Shown: in pieces, positions 8,855 through 17,085 of the stretch
Numbering within the stretch: position 1 is the stretch's first letter
How the letters are laid out: each line of letters begins with the position of its first letter
Assembly (NCBI GenBank): GCA_022820725.1
Contig: JAJEFA010000015.1
Coordinates: 1 to 64,000 of the forward strand
Origin: Candidatus Binatia bacterium
GTDB taxonomy: Bacteria; Desulfobacterota; Binatia; Bin18
DNA: 64,000 nt
Direction: 5' to 3'
Program-made: the position numbers and the translations under genes
Notes under the pieces: model-generated
Told to the model about the DNA's origin: nothing
The model's database searches: none
What the model saw: the letters and a program-made list of their open reading frames with translations, nothing else

Positions 8855-9035
8855 CTTGAGGTGCCCATACCGGGTGAAATAAGGGAAGTCGGTGCAAAGC
8901 CGGCGCGGTCCCGCCACTGTGATGGGGGAGCCTGTCTCGATGATGCCACTGCTGGTGCAAGCCGGTGGGAAGGCCGTTGACGGGCGTTAGGGTGTGAACC
9001 CCTGAACCCCTAAGCCAGGAAACCTGCCTGAAGCC
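8855..9035 (+). ncRNA. Cobalamin (AdoCbl) riboswitch
   Basis: The conserved core is plain: a GAAGTCGGTGCAAAGCCGG-like segment, then GCGGTCCCGCCACTGTGA, and at the 3' side the B12 box AGCCAGGAAACCTGCC (9013-9028). The peripheral arms lie between 8925 and 9010. It precedes the TonB receptor gene and so should lower btuB-btuFCD expression when cobalamin is plentiful. This also argues that the downstream transporter is for B12 and not for siderophores. Confidence 0.95.
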
Positions 9036-9104
9036 ATGAACCGGCCTCTCCGCGGAGGGAGAAGGGTTACAGCGTGTTACTGTTCCGGATACGCAGGTTG
9101 CTGT

Positions 9105-9126
9105 CCACCCACTCTGGGTGGTTTTC
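9105..9126 (+). terminator. Terminator-like hairpin in riboswitch expression platform
   Basis: A 6-bp G/C-rich stem (CCACCC with GGGTGG, loop ACTCT) is followed by TTTT. It lies 76 nt after the B12 box and 66 nt before the btuB start, the right place for riboswitch-controlled transcription termination. The short T-run makes it a weak terminator. Confidence 0.55.
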
Positions 9127-9191
9127 AGCAGTTCCCAACACATCCGCTTCTCTTCTCTACCAGGGGAAGGCTTCCCCGAGGAGGGAAGAAG

Positions 9192-11204
9192 ATGGACAAG
9201 CTTTCGTATTACACTTACGGCTTAACGGTCGCGTTCCTCGTCTGGACGGCGAGTGCTCTACCTGCACACGCTACACCGCCAGCCGTGCAAACCGAGCCCG
9301 CACCATCCCGCGTGGGGCAATCCGAAGACCAGCCAGCGCCTCTCAGGCTGAACACCATCATTGTCACGGCGTCTAAGCTGGAAGAATCGCTCGCGCAGAC
9401 TACCTATGCGGTGACGGTGCTGACGCGGGAAGAGATCATACAACGCCAGACTACCGACGTGTTTGAACAGTTGCGCGAAGTGCCGGGGCTGACCTTTGTT
9501 CCGTCAGGTGGGCGTGGCGGCACGACGTCGCTCTTCACGCGCGGTGGCGAGTCCGACCACAACTTAATTTTGATAGACGGGGTGAAGGTCAATCGGGCTG
9601 GCGGCGCGTTCAACTTCAACGACCTGACGACCTTGGGTGTAGGACGCATTGAAGTGGTGCGCGGCCCGCAGAGCGCCCTGTACGGATCCGATGCTATGAG
9701 TTCGGTCATCCAACTCCTCACGCCACGCGGGCAGGGTCCGGCGCACGCAACGCTGGGTTTCCGCATGGGCAACCCCGACACCTTCGAGGAAAGCGCTGGC
9801 GTCTCGGGCGGGACGAGCCTGTACGGCTACAACCTTGCCATCGGACGGGTCGACAGTGAGGGTCTCCTGTCGATCAATAATGACTTCAGCAACACAACCC
9901 TTGCGGCACGGTTCGACCTTGACCCACACGACACCTTGCAACTCATGACGACCGTCCGCTACATCGACAGCCGGTTTCATTTCCCGACCAGTTCCGGCGA
10001 TCGTATTGACCGGCGCGACAACATGCTGGACCCGCGGGCGTATACCGACAATCGCCGTTTGATTCTTGGCCCGCGTGCGGTCTACCAGCCCGTGGCCTGG
10101 TGGCGTCACTCTCTGCAACTCGGTCTGTTATACGACTGGCAAACCTATCGTGACCCGCAGGATGAAGGCATAGACTTCGGCGCCTACGTCAGCAGAGATC
10201 GCCAATATCGTTTGTCTGCCGATTATTCCTCCGATTTTTTCCTGCCGGTTCTGTACGACATATCGCCGGTCTTCACGCTTGGTGGCTCGGTCGAAAGTGA
10301 GCACTACGACCAGAAGACAACCCACAGTGGACTCGTTGCCAGCCGCAACGCGCAGTCGTTCTATTCCCAACTTCGTCTGGCGTGGTGCGATACGCTGTTC
10401 GTCACGTCCGGGTTCCGCGTGGACGATGCGTTTACGTACGGGACGCACGTCAACCCACGAGTCTCGGCCGCCCTTGTGCTGCCCGGCCTCAACACCAAGC
10501 TGCGCGGTGGCTATAGCCAGGGCCTCAAAGCCGCCAGTTTTTATGAAAACTTCAGTAACTCCGCCTTCTCCCGCGGTGACCCCAACCTGAAACCGGAAGA
10601 ATCCCGGAGCTGGGAACTCGGTATAGACCAGCCACTTACTCTGGCCGGATTAGATGCAGCGTTGAGTCTGACTTGGTTTTCCACCACACATAAAAACCTG
10701 ATTGCGTATACCTTTACGGATGCTCCCGCGCCGACCTTTCTCAACGTCGAGCGGACCCGCAGTCGAGGGCTCGAAGCCGGCGCGCGCGCCGCGCTGCCCT
10801 ATGGTTTCTCAGTACGCGGCTCGTACACCTACCTGGAGGCTAGAGTCCTGGATGGTCCGGCAAGTGGGGCGTACGTAAAAGGCGGAGCGCTGATTCGGCG
10901 GCCCAAGCATGTCGGGTCGTTAACGCTGAATTACACCGGTGCCCGCCTGAACGCCAACTTTCATCTGTATCTCAAAGGGAATGTTTCCGAGTATAGTTTC
11001 GCCTCGGGCGGTAGCGTTTTGCACGACGGCTACGAGCGGGCGGATATCGCCCTGTCCTGGCTGCTGTTCGAGGACCGCTGGGGCATCCGCGCCCTGACCC
11101 TGGAGGGAAAGGTGAAGAATCTGTTTGATGCCGACTATCAGGAGGTTGTGAACTTTTCGTCCGCGGAAACGACGTTCCTGACCGGGTTCCGGGCGGAGTT
11201 TTGA
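9192..11204 (+). CDS. btuB: TonB-dependent vitamin B12 receptor
   Basis: This 670-residue outer-membrane beta-barrel takes up corrinoid. A signal peptide (MDKLSYYTYGLTVAFLVWT, cleavage after PAHA) is followed by a TonB-box-like stretch (LNTIIVTASK), a plug domain with the hallmark IDGVKVNR and IEVVRGPQSALYGSDAM, and a long barrel ending in Phe (GFRAEF). The ATG at 9192 has GAGGAGGGAAG upstream. An in-frame ATG at 9036, right after the B12 box, would disrupt the signal peptide and is rejected. Position behind a cobalamin riboswitch and before btuFCD fixes the substrate class. Confidence 0.92.
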   Translation: MDKLSYYTYGLTVAFLVWTASALPAHATPPAVQTEPAPSRVGQSEDQPAPLRLNTIIVTASKLEESLAQTTYAVTVLTREEIIQRQTTDVFEQLREVPGLTFVPSGGRGGTTSLFTRGGESDHNLILIDGVKVNRAGGAFNFNDLTTLGVGRIEVVRGPQSALYGSDAMSSVIQLLTPRGQGPAHATLGFRMGNPDTFEESAGVSGGTSLYGYNLAIGRVDSEGLLSINNDFSNTTLAARFDLDPHDTLQLMTTVRYIDSRFHFPTSSGDRIDRRDNMLDPRAYTDNRRLILGPRAVYQPVAWWRHSLQLGLLYDWQTYRDPQDEGIDFGAYVSRDRQYRLSADYSSDFFLPVLYDISPVFTLGGSVESEHYDQKTTHSGLVASRNAQSFYSQLRLAWCDTLFVTSGFRVDDAFTYGTHVNPRVSAALVLPGLNTKLRGGYSQGLKAASFYENFSNSAFSRGDPNLKPEESRSWELGIDQPLTLAGLDAALSLTWFSTTHKNLIAYTFTDAPAPTFLNVERTRSRGLEAGARAALPYGFSVRGSYTYLEARVLDGPASGAYVKGGALIRRPKHVGSLTLNYTGARLNANFHLYLKGNVSEYSFASGGSVLHDGYERADIALSWLLFEDRWGIRALTLEGKVKNLFDADYQEVVNFSSAETTFLTGFRAEF

Positions 11205-11237
11205 CCTGGAAGACCGACGAATACGAAGAGGGGAGAC

Positions 11238-12221
11238 GTGCCGAGATCATCCGTTCGACACCGGCTCGACGAGCCATTCCGTCTGATCACGCGCCTCGCC
11301 GTGTGGCTAGCTGGCGTGTTACTGCTGACGGTATTCGTCTATCGCGAGCATGTCATGCACGGCCAAGTCTCGCCTCCAGTATTTCCGCCACAACGGATCG
11401 TGTCGATGACACTGGCCGGCGACGAGATCCTGCTGGCACTCATCCCAACCGGCCGGATTCTCGGTCTGACTTGGCTGGTGGACGACCCGCGTTATTCCCA
11501 CAGCGTGGAGACCGCACGCCAGGTTCGGCACAAGGTCTCCGCCAATGCCGAACAGGTGATCGCTTTACGACCCGACCTCGTCATCGTCAGCGCCTCGGCC
11601 TACACCGGAGTGACGGCCCGTAGTCTCCTGCGCACGAGCGGCATCCCACTGTGTGAGATTGCCCGGCACGAGTCTTTTGCCGGGGTCCAGCGCAATATTC
11701 TGGCCGTCGGGCGGGCGATCGGCGCGCTGCCGCAAGCCCGCCGGCTGATCGCCAATATGGATCGCCGCCTGCACACCGTGCAGGAGCGCGTGGCCCGCTC
11801 GCCGCACCCCCGCACCCTGTACTATTTCCCAGGCGGCTTTACGGCCGGACACGGGACGACGCTGAACGAGATGATTGGCCGTGCCGGCGGTCTGAACGTC
11901 GCAGCCGAGGCCGGTATCCACGGTGTCAAGCAGCTTTCCCGCGAAGTGCTCATCCAGCTCAACCCGGCGGTGATCCTGGTCGGTGGCGAGACCGACCGGG
12001 AAGGCACCGGCGGTCTGCGCCCCGTGCTGCTGGCCGACGCGAGCTTGGCAACGATAGACGCGATCCAACAGCGACGCGTGTACGTCATCCCCGGTCCGTC
12101 GGTCAGTTCATTGTCGCACCATATCGTGAATGGAGTCGAACGTATGGCACGCCTCCTCCATCCGCAGGCGTTTGCCACGCTGGACTCCGTGGCGTTTCCG
12201 CAGCATGGACAGGCGCACTGA
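11238..12221 (+). CDS. btuF: ABC transporter substrate-binding protein, BtuF-type
   Basis: This 327-residue periplasmic-binding protein (helical-backbone type) would hand corrinoid to the BtuCD permease. The N-terminus has a basic segment and one hydrophobic helix (residues 18-36) without a clear cleavage site or lipobox, so it may be membrane-anchored. Family motifs include QRIVSMTLAGDEILLAL, ALRPDLVIVSAS and the C-terminal NPAVILVGG. The start is GTG at 11238 with GAGGGGAG upstream. It overlaps btuC by 17 nt. Confidence 0.85.
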   Translation: MPRSSVRHRLDEPFRLITRLAVWLAGVLLLTVFVYREHVMHGQVSPPVFPPQRIVSMTLAGDEILLALIPTGRILGLTWLVDDPRYSHSVETARQVRHKVSANAEQVIALRPDLVIVSASAYTGVTARSLLRTSGIPLCEIARHESFAGVQRNILAVGRAIGALPQARRLIANMDRRLHTVQERVARSPHPRTLYYFPGGFTAGHGTTLNEMIGRAGGLNVAAEAGIHGVKQLSREVLIQLNPAVILVGGETDREGTGGLRPVLLADASLATIDAIQQRRVYVIPGPSVSSLSHHIVNGVERMARLLHPQAFATLDSVAFPQHGQAH

Positions 12222-13263
12222 CAGCCTGGGGTCCCCCTGCGTGGCGAGCTGGTCTCTGTTGGTGTGGACCGGCCTTCTTGTCGTGACGGTGACGGTCGCG
12301 GTTGCCTGGGGACAAGTCTCGATCCCTCTTGAGACCACCGCACGCTTGTTGTGGTGCGTATTATTTGAACTCCCAATCGACGCCCACGAGCGTTCTCAGG
12401 CCACCATCGTCTATCTGATTCGCCTGCCACGGGTTTTGGCCGCGGCTGTGGTCGGGGCTAGCCTGGCCGTAGCTGGCGCGGCCATGCAAGGGCTGTTTCG
12501 CAACCCGCTCGCAGACGCTGGCCTGATCGGCGTGTCGAGCGGAGGCGCGCTAGCCGGTGCGCTGGCTATCAGTTGCGGGCTGGCCACGGGAGCCACTTTC
12601 GCCCTGCCGCTCGCCACGTTCGCCGGTGCACTGACCACCGCCTTTGGTGTGTATCTGGTCGCCACGCAGCAGGGCCGTACCGCGCTCTCACAGCTCCTCC
12701 TCGTCGGGATCGCGGTCAACACGCTGTTTGGGTCGCTGACTACGCTGGTGCTGAGCCTGACGCACTACGAGATTTCGCGTCAACTCCTGTTCTGGCTCAT
12801 GGGTGGGCTGGACGGACGGAGTTGGTCACATTTGCAGATGATGCTGCCGTTCGCGCTCGCCGGTTTCCTCCCCGTGCTGTGCTTCGCACGTGACCTGAAT
12901 GTTCTGACGCTCGGCGAAGAGACCGCGACTACGCTCGGCATGCAGGTAGAGACCGTCAAGCGCTGCTTGCTGGTATTCTCGGCGTTACTGGCGGGTGCCG
13001 CCGTGGCGGTGAGCGGAACCATCGGATTCGTTGGACTGGTTATTCCACACGTCATGCGGCTGTTGGTCGGCCCTAACCATCGAACACTGTTGCCGAACGC
13101 TGCGCTGGGCGGGGCCGTTTTCCTGGTGTGGTGCGACCTGCTGGCGCGCACGCTCGTGGTCAGCGAAGAACTGCGTCTGGGCATTATCACCGCCTGCGTA
13201 GGGGCGCCGCTCTTCTTGCACCTGCTGCTCAGACAGGATAGAGCCCAGCGAAACCCCAGGTGA
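12205..13263 (+). CDS. btuC: FecCD-type ABC permease for vitamin B12
   Basis: This 352-residue integral membrane protein belongs to the BtuC/FecCD family with about ten hydrophobic segments. Diagnostic motifs are RLPRVLAAAVVGASLAVAG, AMQGLFRNPLADAGLIG, GSGGAL-like VSSGGALAGALA and, near the end, GTIGFVGLVIPHVMRLLVG. The ATG at 12205 was chosen; a reading from 12130 adds 25 unconserved residues inside btuF. It shares its stop with the btuD start, which points to coupled translation. Confidence 0.9.
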   Translation: MDRRTDSLGSPCVASWSLLVWTGLLVVTVTVAVAWGQVSIPLETTARLLWCVLFELPIDAHERSQATIVYLIRLPRVLAAAVVGASLAVAGAAMQGLFRNPLADAGLIGVSSGGALAGALAISCGLATGATFALPLATFAGALTTAFGVYLVATQQGRTALSQLLLVGIAVNTLFGSLTTLVLSLTHYEISRQLLFWLMGGLDGRSWSHLQMMLPFALAGFLPVLCFARDLNVLTLGEETATTLGMQVETVKRCLLVFSALLAGAAVAVSGTIGFVGLVIPHVMRLLVGPNHRTLLPNAALGGAVFLVWCDLLARTLVVSEELRLGIITACVGAPLFLHLLLRQDRAQRNPR

Positions 13264-14063
13264 CGAGTATGCAAACTTCGGCCTTTGCCCTTCAACACAT
13301 CCGCTACACTCCAGACCATACCCTGATCCTGGATGACATCTCGATCGACCTGTCTCCCGGACAATGGATCGGTATCCTGGGTCCCAATGGAGCCGGAAAA
13401 TCAACACTCTTACGCATTATGGCAGGGGTATTACCGGCATCGACCGGAGTTGTGCTCTTCGCCGGGAAAGCGTTAGAGCAATGGCCCAACCGAGAACGCG
13501 CCAAACAGCTTGCTTTCCTCCCGCAACGCACGGACTTGTCTTTTCCGTTTCACGTTCGAGAAGTCGTCGCCCTGGGCCGCGCTCCCCATCTTGAGCGTTG
13601 GCAAAGTGAGGGTGTCGAAGACGAAGAGATCATTCAGCGGGCCATGCAGTTGACCGAAGTCTCTCAGCTCGCCGACCGGCAGGTCACTACCCTGTCCGGT
13701 GGTGAGTTCCAGCGGGTAATGCTTGCCCGCGCGCTTGCTCAAAATCCGGCCTTTCTTCTGCTTGACGAGCCAACCACGAGTTTGGATATGCGGCATCAGT
13801 TTGCCCTGGCTGATGTCCTGACTACATTAGTCCAGCAGGGGGTGACTGTCGTAAGCGTCCTCCACGACCTTAACCTAGCCGCGGCCTCCTGTGCCTCGGT
13901 TGTGCTGCTCCATGCCGGGCAGGTCCACGCAGCCGGAACGCCCCGTGCCGTCTTGACTGTTGACGCTATTCGCGCTGTCTATGAGGTCGATATCGCGTTA
14001 GGGGAGAACCCAGAGACAGGGGCACTCCATATTATCCCCCTTCGTGCTGCCCGGTCCGTCTAG
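13260..14063 (+). CDS. btuD: ABC transporter ATP-binding protein for vitamin B12
   Basis: This 267-residue ATPase has Walker A GPNGAGKST, the Q-loop LPQRTDLSFPF, the signature LSGGEFQRV, Walker B LLLDEPTTSLD and the H-loop histidine in SVLHDLNLA. It is of the FepC/BtuD subgroup that pairs with FecCD permeases. The GTG at 13260 overlaps the btuC stop; an ATG at 13269 is an alternative. It is the last gene of the btuBFCD run. Confidence 0.9.
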   Translation: MTSMQTSAFALQHIRYTPDHTLILDDISIDLSPGQWIGILGPNGAGKSTLLRIMAGVLPASTGVVLFAGKALEQWPNRERAKQLAFLPQRTDLSFPFHVREVVALGRAPHLERWQSEGVEDEEIIQRAMQLTEVSQLADRQVTTLSGGEFQRVMLARALAQNPAFLLLDEPTTSLDMRHQFALADVLTTLVQQGVTVVSVLHDLNLAAASCASVVLLHAGQVHAAGTPRAVLTVDAIRAVYEVDIALGENPETGALHIIPLRAARSV

Positions 14064-14142
14064 TGCGTCAGGAACCCGCCCCGGATGAGGGCCGTTCCGA
14101 ACCTGAATGGGACCCCACGTTGGTGTCAGTTAAGGAGGATGT

Positions 14143-14655
14143 ATGCAGACCCTGCTGGACCCACTGCCGTCTGACAAACTCGCCCATCCGCCCAAACCGC
14201 TACCGCCACTGCTCCAGAAGCTCGAATTTCTTGTGGGACGTTTTCATGGCGATGGGAGCTATGCGAAAGGTGGGCGGCGATTTCACAAGCAGATGGTCGG
14301 AGCGTGGGAGGCGGGTGGTCAATTTCTGTCCCTGCGTATGCGTGTGGTCTACCCGCTGAAGGATGGACTCTTGGATGTGCATGAAGCCTGTGTGATGCTC
14401 GGTTTCAATACCACCAGTCACCATCTCGAAGCCCGTGCCTATACCGATGGGGGAGGGCTGATTGACTACCAACCGAGCTACGACGGACAGAGTCTCTCTT
14501 TTCCGGACCGCCCTCCCGGTCATCAGCCCAAAGCGAAACGCGCGCGGAAAATTCTGAGCTCAAGCAAAAGCGGCTTTACCGAGCGGCTTGAGGTTGATTT
14601 TGGGACGGGTGCGTTTGAGCCGTACTCGCTCGTGATGATGCAGCGACAGGGATAG
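14143..14655 (+). CDS. Conserved protein with DUF1579/heme-binding-like beta-barrel
   Basis: This 170-residue protein is probably a small beta-barrel: KLEFLVGRFHGDG near the N-terminus, alternating strands, and GLIDYQPSYDG in the centre resemble DUF1579 or nitrobindin-like proteins. No signal peptide is seen. The ATG at 14143 has AAGGAGGATGT just upstream. It follows btuD by 79 nt; a link to B12 is not shown. The family assignment is a guess from pattern only. Confidence 0.7.
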   Translation: MQTLLDPLPSDKLAHPPKPLPPLLQKLEFLVGRFHGDGSYAKGGRRFHKQMVGAWEAGGQFLSLRMRVVYPLKDGLLDVHEACVMLGFNTTSHHLEARAYTDGGGLIDYQPSYDGQSLSFPDRPPGHQPKAKRARKILSSSKSGFTERLEVDFGTGAFEPYSLVMMQRQG

Positions 14656-14699
14656 TACTGCCGAGGCGGTGTTTTCCATTCTTGGGGGCCTCTGTTCAG

Positions 14700-14732
14700 C
14701 CCCGAGGGCCTGCTCCAGGGCCTCAGGGGTCT
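14700..14732 (+). terminator. Long hairpin, possible terminator
   Basis: An imperfect stem of about 12 bp (CCCC-GAGG-CCTG pairing with CAGG-CCTC-GGGG, one mismatch and one bulged A, loop CTC) lies 45 nt after the preceding gene. The following T-tract is poor, so termination is uncertain. Confidence 0.4.
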
Positions 14733-14853
14733 TGCCCGTCCTGGCAGGACTGGTAATTGATAGGAAGAAATAAGGCGACTCTTTCAGTCCTTGTACACCA
14801 TAATACTCATGGCGTGGGACGGAGTCTGGAGTATGTGTCGAAAAGGGGAAGGA

Positions 14854-15360
14854 ATGTCACAGCGCCGTTTCACGTCTGTCGTTTACAGTGTCCTTGTTCT
14901 GCTTGTGTGTGCCGCTGGCTGTGCACCCGCGCCAGCGGACGATCCTCGGGCTCAGTTGAAGGCCCGGAACGTGAAATATAGTGAAAAGATGTTTCGGAGC
15001 CGGGCACAGATGGGCGATCTGAAATCGGTCCAGCTCATGCTCGAGGCCGGTATGGACCCGAATGTCGCGGGAGCGCACGGAGAAACGGCCCTCCGATATG
15101 CCGCGTCTACTGGCAGGACTGATATTGTCAATGTGCTGCTCGAAGCCGGTGCGGATGTCAATATTGAAGATAAGGACGGCTTCACGCCGCTACGCTACGC
15201 GGTATACAACGGTCGTAGAGACATTGTCGAGGCCCTCTTAGCCAAAGGGGCCGACGTACAAGGCGGCAGCGGAGATGGCTGGACACCTGAGGCAGTCGCG
15301 ATGGGCAGGGGCTATCCCGAGATCGTCCGGCTCCTCAAAGATGCCCGGCCGCAAGGATAA
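14854..15360 (+). CDS. Ankyrin-repeat lipoprotein
   Basis: This 168-residue protein carries a lipoprotein signal (hydrophobic SVVYSVLVLLV, lipobox CAAGC) followed by about four ankyrin repeats, seen as GDLKSVQLMLEAGMDPNV, GRTDIVNVLLEAGADVN, GRRDIVEALLAKGADV and GYPEIVRLLKDA. Ankyrin repeats bind other proteins; a periplasmic, membrane-tethered role is likely. The ATG at 14854 with GGGAAGG upstream gives the expected signal peptide, whereas an upstream reading from 14791 spoils it. The partner is unknown. Confidence 0.85.
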   Translation: MSQRRFTSVVYSVLVLLVCAAGCAPAPADDPRAQLKARNVKYSEKMFRSRAQMGDLKSVQLMLEAGMDPNVAGAHGETALRYAASTGRTDIVNVLLEAGADVNIEDKDGFTPLRYAVYNGRRDIVEALLAKGADVQGGSGDGWTPEAVAMGRGYPEIVRLLKDARPQG

Positions 15361-15371
15361 TACCCGAACCA

Positions 15372-16385
15372 TTGGACCCCGCCCAGCACGAACAACGGCT
15401 CCAAACGATCTGCCTGCTCATAGTCAGCACAGTCGCGGTCGCGGCTGCCCTGTATTGGCTACGACCCGTTCTGGTCCCTTTTGTCCTGGCTGTTTTTATT
15501 GCTTACGGGCTGCTGCCGCTGGTTGAATTCCAGGTTCGCCGACTCCGCCTGCCCTACCTCGTCGCCGTGGCTTCAACCCTAGTCATCGGTGTCCTGATTC
15601 TCGGGAGCCTGGGTCTGCTCATCTCAACCTCTGTGAGTCAATTGCAGGCGAATGCCGCTGCCTACCAGCAACAGATTGAGCTGCTCGGGGCAAAAGTGTC
15701 GGCTCTCCTCCCAGCCGGTATGTTCCGCGCCGAAGAGAACCCGTTCGCCCAACTGCCCCTCGGTAATGTCAGCGGCATGTTGATACAGATGACAAATGCC
15801 ATAGTCGGCCTGCTCTCCCAGGGCTTACTGGTTCTGATTTTCGTCTTATATCTGCTGCTTGGTGGCGCACGACAGAAAGTCGGTGGTGTCTGGGCGGAGA
15901 TTGAGACGCGGATTGAACACTATATCGTGACCAAGGCCCTGATCTCTCTTGCCACCGGGTTCCTGGTTGGCCTCACCCTGGCCGTCCTCGGTGTTGATCT
16001 GGCGCTGGTCTTTGGTCTGCTCGCCTTTCTGCTCAATTTCATCCCCAGCGTCGGGTCGATTATCGCGACCTTGCTTCCCGTGCCGGTTGTTGTTGTCAGC
16101 CCGGATATCTCGACCACAACCGCGATCCTGGCCATCCTGCTGCCAAGTCTGATTCAAATCGTTATCGGTAATATCCTCGAACCCAAGGTTATGGGGGAAG
16201 CTCTCGACCTGCACCCGATCGTCATTCTCATGGCCCTGATCGTATGGGGCATGCTGTGGGGCGTTGTCGGCATGCTGCTGGCCACCCCAATGACCGCCAT
16301 TCTGAAGATTCTGTTCGAGCGTCTCGAACCCATGGCTCCGGTTGCCCAGGTTCTGGCCGGGCGGCTCGATGCGTTCCGCTCGTAG
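15372..16385 (+). CDS. AI-2E family (PerM/YdiK-type) transporter
   Basis: This 337-residue protein has about eight membrane segments in the AI-2E exporter pattern: two N-terminal helices (residues 12-50), one at 65-85, a soluble stretch (SVSQLQANAAAYQQQ), then a C-terminal bundle with the signature LLNFIPSVGSIIATLLP and ILEPKVMGEALDLHP. Family members export autoinducer-2 or act as Na+/H+ antiporters, so the substrate is open. The TTG start at 15372 lacks a strong ribosome site. The gene lies 11 nt after the ankyrin lipoprotein. Confidence 0.85.
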   Translation: MDPAQHEQRLQTICLLIVSTVAVAAALYWLRPVLVPFVLAVFIAYGLLPLVEFQVRRLRLPYLVAVASTLVIGVLILGSLGLLISTSVSQLQANAAAYQQQIELLGAKVSALLPAGMFRAEENPFAQLPLGNVSGMLIQMTNAIVGLLSQGLLVLIFVLYLLLGGARQKVGGVWAEIETRIEHYIVTKALISLATGFLVGLTLAVLGVDLALVFGLLAFLLNFIPSVGSIIATLLPVPVVVVSPDISTTTAILAILLPSLIQIVIGNILEPKVMGEALDLHPIVILMALIVWGMLWGVVGMLLATPMTAILKILFERLEPMAPVAQVLAGRLDAFRS

Positions 16386-16390
16386 TGATG

Positions 16391-16418
16391 GGGCGCATCG
16401 AGTGAGGGGACTGCGCCC
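16391..16418 (+). repeat. Hairpin downstream of the AI-2E-type gene
   Basis: A 7-bp perfect stem (GGGCGCA with TGCGCCC) encloses a 14-nt loop just after the stop codon. No T-run follows, so it is recorded as a structure only. Confidence 0.35.
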
Positions 16419-16474
16419 CTCTATACATCGCCCAGGTAGCTGAACACCCTCACTCGCGATAAGACTCAGGGACA

Positions 16475-17065
16475 ATGAAAGTTGAGCTTGACGCAAGGTC
16501 TCGCCAACGGCTCCAGGCGACCACTCCAGACTCGCCTACTGTGGTCGAGTTGGGGGGTGGCCGCGAGACCGCCCTTGCCATGCGTGTGAAGGAAGTCTTC
16601 TCGTATCGCCGCCCCCTCCAGCCGTTTTTATTGAATTGTATCGGCTATCAGGCGAAGGGCGGGGTCTGGGTTGTGACCCTCGCCTTTCAGCTCGGTGCGG
16701 AATCTGAACGGTCCGTGGTCGGCCGAGTCTACCTTAATCCCCTGCAAAACGAGGACGCTGTTCTCCTGCAACATCTTGCTCTCCAGGAGCGTTTTGTTTT
16801 TGTCTTTCTGAACACGTCACTGAGCGGCGGGGTGAGCCAAGAGCGGATATGGTCGATGGAAGAGCGGTATCGTATCCGTCTGCTGTTGAGCCAGACCGGA
16901 CGTGTGGTCCCTCAGCGACCGGTAAATACGCTGGAGTTTGAACGGGCCAAAGCCGAGGTTGATGCGCGATTTTCCTTATCCCACCTGCTGTCCACCCGGA
17001 CACCAACAGGAGGAGCGGTGTTGCCATTCTTTCACGGTGCCGTCCACGGCGTTGTTTTGGAATAG
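16475..17065 (+). CDS. Hypothetical protein
   Basis: I do not recognise this 196-residue protein. It has a central beta-rich part (VWVVTLAFQLG, VVGRVYLNP) and a more basic C-terminal third, no signal peptide and no membrane segment. ATG at 16475 follows a weak GGGACA. Its stop overlaps a GTG start option for the nuclease/helicase gene, so the two are probably transcribed together and may work together, which is inference only. Confidence 0.65.
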   Translation: MKVELDARSRQRLQATTPDSPTVVELGGGRETALAMRVKEVFSYRRPLQPFLLNCIGYQAKGGVWVVTLAFQLGAESERSVVGRVYLNPLQNEDAVLLQHLALQERFVFVFLNTSLSGGVSQERIWSMEERYRIRLLLSQTGRVVPQRPVNTLEFERAKAEVDARFSLSHLLSTRTPTGGAVLPFFHGAVHGVVLE

Positions 17066-17085
17066 TGGTGGGGAAGGGCCGTCGT

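Noticed and set aside
9036..9191. ATG at 9036 as btuB start
   Set aside because: It adds 52 unconserved residues before a clean signal peptide and has no ribosome site at useful distance; ATG 9192 has a strong one.
11238..14063. Siderophore or heme ABC transporter
   Set aside because: The protein families cannot separate these alone, but the cobalamin riboswitch and adjacent cobB/cobQ favour B12.
14063..14359. 98-aa ORF overlapping the 14143 gene
   Set aside because: The 14143-14655 frame has a strong ribosome site and sensible protein composition; this one does not.
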